Assembly: GCA_026419315.1 (NCBI GenBank)
Contig: JANZZQ010000003.1
Location: 14,798-24,637 of the forward strand
Reading direction: 5' to 3'
DNA: 9,840 nt
Origin: Armatimonadota bacterium
Lineage (GTDB): Bacteria > Armatimonadota > Fervidibacteria > Fervidibacterales > Fervidibacteraceae
Position numbers and translations under genes: made by a program. Shown here one piece after another: positions 6,368 to 9,840 of this stretch. Below the pieces are notes generated by a model that saw nothing but the letters and a program-made list of their open reading frames with translations, ran no database searches and was not told the DNA's origin. Numbering within the stretch: the first letter of the stretch is position 1; each line of letters begins with the position of its first letter.

Positions 6368-7201
6368 CTATTGGGTTGGCTTCCTCAGGACGAAATACCA
6401 TCTTTCGCTTTCTTCATGGGGTGGGCGATATGTGTAAGCGTCAAAAACCTTTACCCATTCCCAGCCCGCCCCTTCCGCCATCCCTTTGATTTCCTCAATT
6501 GAGTAAGCGCGCTGCCAGTGAACTTCACGAAACTTCAACCAATCCCCTCTCTCGTTCCTGACTGCGAACCACATGTCAACCCGGCACAACCGTTGGTTCT
6601 CAAAATACTGGCTGCGCCAGAAATAGTAAATCGGGGTTTTGTCCTCATCGGCATCGAGGTTGTCTTGGTCGAACAGACATTCACGCAATGCGTATTCGCT
6701 GTTGAGGTCAAAAACGAAGTAGCCACCCGAGCGAAGGAGGGGGATGGTTCGGACAAAGACTCTTGACAAACGGTTGGGGTCAGTGATGTAATTGAGGCTG
6801 TCGAAAAGGCAAATTGCAAGGTCAAACGGCGTTTCGTTGGGCAATTCCAGTTCAGAAATATCTTGCACGTAAAAACGAACCTTTCGGTTCAACCCGAGTT
6901 TTGCGGCTTTTTCTTTTGCGACTTGAACCATGCCTGAAGAGGCGTCAACGCCAACAACTTCACATCCCCTCTTCGCAAACTCCAAAGCCACTGTCCCAGT
7001 GCCGCAAGCGAGTTCAAGCACCCTCGTGAAAGTGAAAGAGGTGTCAAGCCTTTGCAACAAATCGGTAATGTAACGAACCCACATCCTGTATGGGACATCC
7101 CGCATCAACGCATCGTAGTAGCGCGGGAGTAAAGTGAACTCATCTACGGTGGGCACTTCGTCCGAAAACATTTTGCGAAATTTCACATCCGTCTCCGCCA
7201 T
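6368..7201 (-). CDS. Class I SAM-dependent methyltransferase
   Basis: Transfers a methyl group from S-adenosylmethionine to an unknown acceptor; Rossmann-like fold, cytoplasmic. From ATG 7201 it has 277 residues. Motif I VLELACGTGTVALEFAKRG begins near residue 61. The acidic end of strand 2 is GVDASSGM (84-91), motif III is around FYVQDISELELP (Asp114), and motif IV-like FDLAICLFDSLNYI follows at 126-139. The first 40 residues (LPRYYDALMRDVPYRMWVRYI) resemble the lid of methyltransferase domain 25/11-type proteins. The C-terminal third is beta-rich with many aromatics and probably shapes substrate binding. GTG 7207 is an alternative start; both have weak ribosome sites, while a 16-codon ORF just upstream has a strong one. 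Substrate cannot be deduced; a small molecule is as likely as a protein. Confidence 0.88.
   Translation of the reverse strand: MAETDVKFRKMFSDEVPTVDEFTLLPRYYDALMRDVPYRMWVRYITDLLQRLDTSFTFTRVLELACGTGTVALEFAKRGCEVVGVDASSGMVQVAKEKAAKLGLNRKVRFYVQDISELELPNETPFDLAICLFDSLNYITDPNRLSRVFVRTIPLLRSGGYFVFDLNSEYALRECLFDQDNLDADEDKTPIYYFWRSQYFENQRLCRVDMWFAVRNERGDWLKFREVHWQRAYSIEEIKGMAEGAGWEWVKVFDAYTYRPPHEESERWYFVLRKPTQ
6763..6792 (+). promoter_or_regulatory. Possible antisense sigma-70 promoter inside the methyltransferase gene
   Basis: TTGACA (6763-6768), 18 bases, TGTAAT (6787-6792) on the plus strand. This is six of six and five of six consensus matches at acceptable spacing, lying antisense to the methyltransferase and pointing towards the aldolase. 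It is inside a conserved coding region, so it may be fortuitous. Confidence 0.3.
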
Positions 7202-7207
7202 CGGCAC

Positions 7208-7258
7208 TCACCACTTCAATTTTGCTGCATTTGAGAGATTGCGGACTTCAATGAACAT
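7208..7258 (-). CDS. Possible 16-codon leader ORF upstream of the methyltransferase
   Basis: On the minus strand, ATG 7258 starts a 16-codon frame, MFIEVRNLSNAAKLKW, ending in TGA at 7210-7208. Its ribosome site AGGAG (7268-7264) is 5 bases ahead, far better than anything in front of the methyltransferase. The stop is directly followed, in the same frame, by GTG 7207 and two codons later ATG 7201. This arrangement would let ribosomes finishing the small ORF reinitiate on the methyltransferase. Alternatives are that it is the former N terminus of the methyltransferase cut by a stop, or chance. The peptide has no run of a single amino acid that would suggest attenuation. No similarity is recognised. 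Confidence 0.4.
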   Translation of the reverse strand: MFIEVRNLSNAAKLKW

Positions 7259-7263
7259 CGACT

Positions 7264-7268
7264 CTCCT
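7264..7268 (-). promoter_or_regulatory. Strong ribosome binding site of the leader ORF
   Basis: AGGAG read on the minus strand, 5 bases upstream of ATG 7258. It is the only good Shine-Dalgarno match in front of the methyltransferase unit. Confidence 0.5.
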
Positions 7269-7406
7269 AAGTGCCGTTCTGGGGCGGCAAAAGGAAGCCC
7301 AAACGATTGTGCCCCCACACGACCAAAAGCCTGCCCTGGAAAGTTGTGCTCTCCTCACACGGAAAGGTTTTTGGTCATTGGGCGAAAGCTTTGGCGCTCA
7401 AAATCG

Positions 7407-7425
7407 CCTTGAAAATTTTTCAAGG
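7407..7425. promoter_or_regulatory. 19-bp palindrome, candidate operator before the aldolase
   Basis: CCTTGAAAATTTTTCAAGG has perfect 9-base arms around a single central T. It lies 45 bases before the aldolase ATG and overlaps a TTGAAA -35-like hexamer. The length and symmetry fit a dimeric regulator site. As RNA it would make a hairpin with almost no loop, so a DNA operator is the better reading. No regulator gene is in the window. Confidence 0.4.
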
Positions 7426-7470
7426 GAGTGTCAACATATTAGCGACATCGCAAAAAAGGAGTTGTGGGGC

Positions 7471-8316
7471 ATGAGCGATGGGTTGGGTAAGCGGTTGAGG
7501 ATGAGCCGCTTTTTGAACCCGGCAACCGGCAAAGGCATAATTGTGGCAATGGACCACGGACTATTTCTCGGTCCGATTTCTGGAATTGAGAACATTTCAG
7601 CGGCAGTTGAAAAAGTCATTGAAGGTCAGCCCGATGCGCTGCAGGTTACTGCTGGCGTTGCGGTGGCTATTGAAAGGTTTTTGAAAGGCAAAAATGCGCC
7701 GGGGTTCGTGTTGCGGGTTGACGCAACAAACATTTGGCGCTCTCGCCCTGAACCCAAGGAAGGTTACCATGTCACTGTCGCTTCGGTCAAAGATGCGGTT
7801 TGTTTAGGCGCGGATGCGATTGTGGCTTTCTTTTTTGTCGGTTATGAGTCCGACGCTCAAGAGGCTGAGAATTTGGAACGGCTCGCAAGTTTAGCGTCGG
7901 AAAGTCGAGTGTGGCAGATGCCACTAATAATTGAGCCGTTGGTGATAGAAAAGAGGGTTCATGCTGTTCGCGACCCTGAACGAATTAAGTTGGCAGTTCG
8001 CATCGCGAGCGAATTGGGTGCAGATGCCCTCAAAGTTGATTACACCGGCGACCGGAAAAGTTTTGCGAAGATAGTTGAAGCATCAACCGCACCGATTTTA
8101 GTTCGCGGGGGACCAAAGATGGACTCCGATGAAGCGGTGCTCCGAATGGTCAAAGAGGCGATGGATGCTGGCGCAAAAGGTTTGGTCTTCGGTCGCAACA
8201 TCTGGCAACATGATAAGCCTGCCGCTATCTTGGCAGCGCTCAGGGCTGTTGTCCACGAAAACGCCACTGTTGAAGAAGGGTTGAAAAAGTTGAGAAGCGA
8301 ACGAAGACGGAGGTGA
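7471..8316 (+). CDS. Class I aldolase of the DhnA/FbaB (DeoC/LacD) family
   Basis: Schiff-base aldolase of the COG1830 type. Family members are archaeal-type fructose-bisphosphate aldolases, 2-amino-3,7-dideoxy-hept-6-ulosonate synthases and LsrF-like thiolases. It has 281 residues and a TIM-barrel layout. Strand 1 is GIIVAMDHGLFLGP with Asp28. The Schiff-base lysine is most likely Lys188 in GADALKVDYTGD. The phosphate-binding ends are VRGGPK (211-216) and GLVFGRNIWQ (237-246), followed by the usual AALRAVVHENATVEEG helices. ATG 7471 is 9 bases after AAGGAG (7456-7461) and places the first strand at the normal distance. Its TGA lies within the GGAGGTGA ribosome site of the next gene, so the two are coupled. 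Which of the family reactions it runs cannot be told from the sequence alone; fructose-bisphosphate aldolase is the default guess. Confidence 0.88.
   Translation: MSDGLGKRLRMSRFLNPATGKGIIVAMDHGLFLGPISGIENISAAVEKVIEGQPDALQVTAGVAVAIERFLKGKNAPGFVLRVDATNIWRSRPEPKEGYHVTVASVKDAVCLGADAIVAFFFVGYESDAQEAENLERLASLASESRVWQMPLIIEPLVIEKRVHAVRDPERIKLAVRIASELGADALKVDYTGDRKSFAKIVEASTAPILVRGGPKMDSDEAVLRMVKEAMDAGAKGLVFGRNIWQHDKPAAILAALRAVVHENATVEEGLKKLRSERRRR
8309..8316 (+). promoter_or_regulatory. Full-consensus ribosome binding site overlapping the aldolase stop
   Basis: GGAGGTGA, a complete anti-16S match, ends 7 bases before ATG 8324 and contains the aldolase TGA. It selects ATG 8324 over the internal ATG at 8387 and implies coupled translation. 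Confidence 0.85.
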
Positions 8317-8323
8317 CTTGTGA

Positions 8324-8851
8324 ATGGCTTGGTTGCCGTGTCTTTACCCTCTCAAGCGGCAAATAACTGTTCACACATTGCGAGTTATGGATGAAGCAAT
8401 TCAACCCGATGAACAACCGATTTGGCGGTTTTGCGCCGATTGTCGTGATGACCCGCCACAACGGGGTCTGAAATACTGGCTGATGGAACTTTTGACTTTC
8501 TGGCTTTATTGGCTTTGGGATATGGCTGCTTGGGGCGAGCCGAGAATGATTCTGCTCACTGACCGGAGGCTTTTAATTGCTGTAGCCCTTGAACTGCAAG
8601 AAATCCCGTTCGCTGCCGTAGAAGACATTCGCTTCCGCCTAACCCCATTCTTCAAGCACGAAACTTGGGAGAAGGCTGGAGTGGAAGTTGGAGAAATCGT
8701 CATCACCTACGAAGGCGGAAAACGCTTCCACATGTGCGTCTACCGCCCCAAGTTAGTCATGGAAAGGTTGCAGCAAGCCCTGGAGAGCTGGAAGCAAAAG
8801 CAAAGAGCAATGCTCGTCGGAGAACAAATCAATGAGCCATCGGAAATGTGA
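8324..8851 (+). CDS. Membrane-associated PH-like domain protein, function unknown
   Basis: I do not recognise a named family. The 175 residues contain an N-terminal segment with a single C-xx-C (C37, C40 in FCADC). A very hydrophobic, Trp-rich stretch follows at about 50-70 (YWLMELLTFWLYWLW), probably one membrane helix or a re-entrant segment. After it comes a region like bacterial PH domains: MILLTDRRLLIAVALELQEIPFAAVEDIRFR (75-105), matching the usual lTdrRl...ipl..I pattern, then EVGEIVITYEGGKRFHM and a final amphipathic helix (KLVMERLQQALESWKQKQ). The start ATG 8324 has a perfect ribosome site; ATG 8387 (residue 22) is an alternative that would drop a basic leader. It is tightly coupled to the aldolase, so the two are probably co-expressed, though no functional link is obvious. 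Confidence 0.75.
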   Translation: MAWLPCLYPLKRQITVHTLRVMDEAIQPDEQPIWRFCADCRDDPPQRGLKYWLMELLTFWLYWLWDMAAWGEPRMILLTDRRLLIAVALELQEIPFAAVEDIRFRLTPFFKHETWEKAGVEVGEIVITYEGGKRFHMCVYRPKLVMERLQQALESWKQKQRAMLVGEQINEPSEM

Positions 8852-9047
8852 AAAATTTTTGCCGGGCGAAGGAAGTTTTAGGGGAAAACAAAGCAAATGC
8901 AAAGGTAGGACAGGGGTTGCGCGCTGCCGCAATTTCAATGTCGGCGTTAGCTTAAAACTGCGTCCCCTTGGACCTAACCCTTTTTCCCTCTTTTTCGTGT
9001 CCCGCACTTGCTCGCTGTGCAAAAGTTTTAGCGTCGGGGTGATGTGA
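8852..9047. other. Intergenic stretch without an accepted gene
   Basis: Holds a 10-base AAAAATTTTT palindrome right at the upstream stop (8851-8860), a weak hairpin (TTGCG 8917-8921 pairing with CGCAA 8928-8932) without a good T-run, and a pyrimidine-rich stretch at about 8975-8998. No convincing promoter or terminator is seen. A 71-codon frame (8832-9047) crosses the whole gap; its composition does not look like a typical protein. Confidence 0.55.
9036..9042 (+). promoter_or_regulatory. Ribosome binding site of the right-edge gene
   Basis: GGGGTGA, 5 bases before ATG 9048. An in-frame TGA (9045-9047) touches the ATG, so 9048 is the first possible start in this frame. Confidence 0.65.
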
Positions 9048-9840
9048 ATGACGGGGAAAAGCGACAGGTGCGAGTTAGACCGCAGTTTCTACATCCCCGA
9101 AAACCCAAACTTTACTATCTTTGACAGCGTCCTTGCTTCTGTCCGGTTCGCCATTTCTTGCTTGGAACCGTGTGGCAGCCACTGGCGAGCGAAGAGCAGT
9201 TTCGTTGACCCTGAAGGCAACCCGCAAACTTGGCACGATTTCGGAACCCTTGAAGGACCAGGGTGGGCAGCAAACGCCGTCGGCGGCGCTTTGGAAATTT
9301 ACAGGTTCGGCAAGTTCGTCGGCGACAAATCAATCATGGCAAAGGCTTTGGGCTTGCTTGAGCATGTCATCAATTGCGGTTTCCTTTGCGACGATGGCTT
9401 CATTTTGCCTTACCGAGAAACCAACACCGGTCGGTTCGTCTTCAATTTCAAGCACAACAACGATTGGTTCTGTCCCGGAAGCATTGCCCGCATCGGCTAC
9501 CAAATGCTGCTTTTCGCCGACGAATTGAGCGATGACCGAACGGCGAGGTTTTTGATGGAGCGAGCCCTTTGGTGTGCAACATGGCTGGCTCAACACATCC
9601 AAAGGTTGCCAAACGGTTGGTTTCCGAGGCGAGTTACACCTGAAGGCGAACCTTACCCTTACGCCGCTGAAACCCGCTCGCCCGACCCGATTTTTGATTG
9701 CTCCGGCGACGCAATTCAAATGCTTCAACTTTGGGTTGAACTGGCAATTCGTGACCTAATCGGAACTTACGGCACTATCGCCGATGTCGTCAACGCTTTC
9801 ATGACAGAAGGCAGATTTTTCGGCAGCGTCAACCATGACA
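9048..9840 (+). CDS. Uncharacterised protein, possible alpha/alpha-barrel carbohydrate-active enzyme (3' truncated by window edge)
   Basis: An uninterrupted frame of 264 codons runs from ATG 9048 to the window end without a stop. The protein has no signal peptide (MTGKSDRCELDRSFYIPENP). It is rich in Trp, Phe and Tyr, and alternates helices with aromatic loops. Examples are TWHDFGTLEGPGWAANAVGGALEIYRFG (61-88), DDGFILPYRETNTGR (115-129), HNNDWFCPGSIARIGYQMLLFADEL (136-160), LPNGWFPRRVTPEGEPYPY (187-205) and FDCSGDAIQMLQLW (216-229). This pattern recalls six-hairpin or alpha/alpha-barrel glycoside hydrolases and epimerases, but I cannot name a family or assign catalytic acids. The ATG has a GGGGTGA site and an in-frame stop just upstream. 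The coding call is strong because codon choice and amino-acid make-up match the neighbours; the function is a guess. Confidence 0.8.
   Translation, partial: MTGKSDRCELDRSFYIPENPNFTIFDSVLASVRFAISCLEPCGSHWRAKSSFVDPEGNPQTWHDFGTLEGPGWAANAVGGALEIYRFGKFVGDKSIMAKALGLLEHVINCGFLCDDGFILPYRETNTGRFVFNFKHNNDWFCPGSIARIGYQMLLFADELSDDRTARFLMERALWCATWLAQHIQRLPNGWFPRRVTPEGEPYPYAAETRSPDPIFDCSGDAIQMLQLWVELAIRDLIGTYGTIADVVNAFMTEGRFFGSVNHD

Larger units (their letters stand above)
7259..7470. other. Divergent intergenic region
   Basis: Lies between the minus-strand methyltransferase unit and the plus-strand aldolase. It should hold promoters for both, but I find no convincing -35/-10 pair in either direction. A TTGAAA at 7409-7414 and CATATT at 7435-7440 are 20 bases apart, which is too far. 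The clear structures are the palindrome at 7407-7425 and the AAGGAG site at 7456-7461 for the aldolase. The aldolase frame stays open back to 7309, but that stretch has no ribosome site of its own and does not look like protein of this family. Confidence 0.6.

Noticed and set aside
6315..6401. 29-codon N-terminal extension of the acetyltransferase from ATG 6401
   Set aside because: Would overlap the methyltransferase end, lacks a good ribosome site and precedes the expected first strand of the GNAT fold; GTG 6314 fits better, although intermediate GTGs are possible.
7252..7412. Plus-strand frame starting at ATG 7252 in the divergent gap
   Set aside because: No ribosome site and Cys/Pro/Lys-rich random-looking sequence; it also crosses the palindrome.
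7309..7470. Longer aldolase start at 7309
   Set aside because: The extra 54 residues have no family resemblance; AAGGAG and ATG 7471 give the standard N terminus.
8917..8932. Hairpin TTGCG/CGCAA as terminator of the aldolase unit
   Set aside because: Only a five-base stem with just TTTC nearby; too weak to call an intrinsic terminator.
9330..9728. Minus-strand 132-codon ORF and plus-strand ORFs 9121-9528 and 9574-9759
   Set aside because: All are shadows of the open plus-strand frame beginning at 9048, which is continuous to the window end and protein-like.

Overview
This window reads as ordinary bacterial chromosome, densely packed with housekeeping genes. I see no tRNA, rRNA, CRISPR array, insertion sequence, integrase or phage gene. 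The organism makes peptidoglycan (FtsW, MurG), uses strong Shine-Dalgarno sites and several GTG starts, and carries a bacterial bifunctional-nuclease (DUF151) gene. The protein style resembles Armatimonadota/Fervidibacteria-type thermophiles, but that placement is an impression and not a demonstrated result.

Positions 1-1862 (+): the 3' end of yidC (membrane insertase), then jag (KH-R3H RNA-binding protein), then trpF, whose start overlaps the jag stop as ATGA. Positions 1863-4344 (+): a near-perfect sigma-70 promoter (TTGACG, 17 bp, TATAAT) starts a new unit made of DUF151 nuclease, thioredoxin (WCVPC), a 71-residue two-helix membrane protein and ftsW. Then murG (4256-5356, +) overlaps the end of ftsW by 89 bases in another frame.

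Positions 5364-7201 (-): murG converges on a two-gene minus-strand unit, a class I SAM-dependent methyltransferase followed by a protein with two GNAT acetyltransferase domains. The convergent stops are 7 bases apart. A 16-codon ORF with a much better ribosome site than the methyltransferase itself lies just upstream of it and ends at the base before its first possible start.

Positions 7202-7470: divergent intergenic region with a 19-base palindrome in front of the next plus-strand gene. Positions 7471-8851 (+): a DhnA/FbaB-type class I aldolase, tightly coupled to a small membrane-associated protein with a PH-like domain. Positions 8852-9047 hold no gene that I accept. From 9048 to the end of the window an uninterrupted plus-strand reading frame (264 codons so far) encodes the start of an uncharacterised protein, perhaps an alpha/alpha-barrel carbohydrate-active enzyme. 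It has no stop inside the window, so tools that need closed ORFs miss it.

Functionally the left half serves the cell envelope (YidC membrane insertion, FtsW/MurG lipid II synthesis and septal polymerisation) plus redox and RNA housekeeping. The right half is small-molecule and carbohydrate metabolism with modifying enzymes of unknown substrate. I did not find a convincing undescribed multi-gene system. The best leads are small: the leader-like ORF before the methyltransferase, the duplicated start site of ftsW, the ftsW/murG overlap, the palindrome before the aldolase, and the unclosed gene at the right edge.
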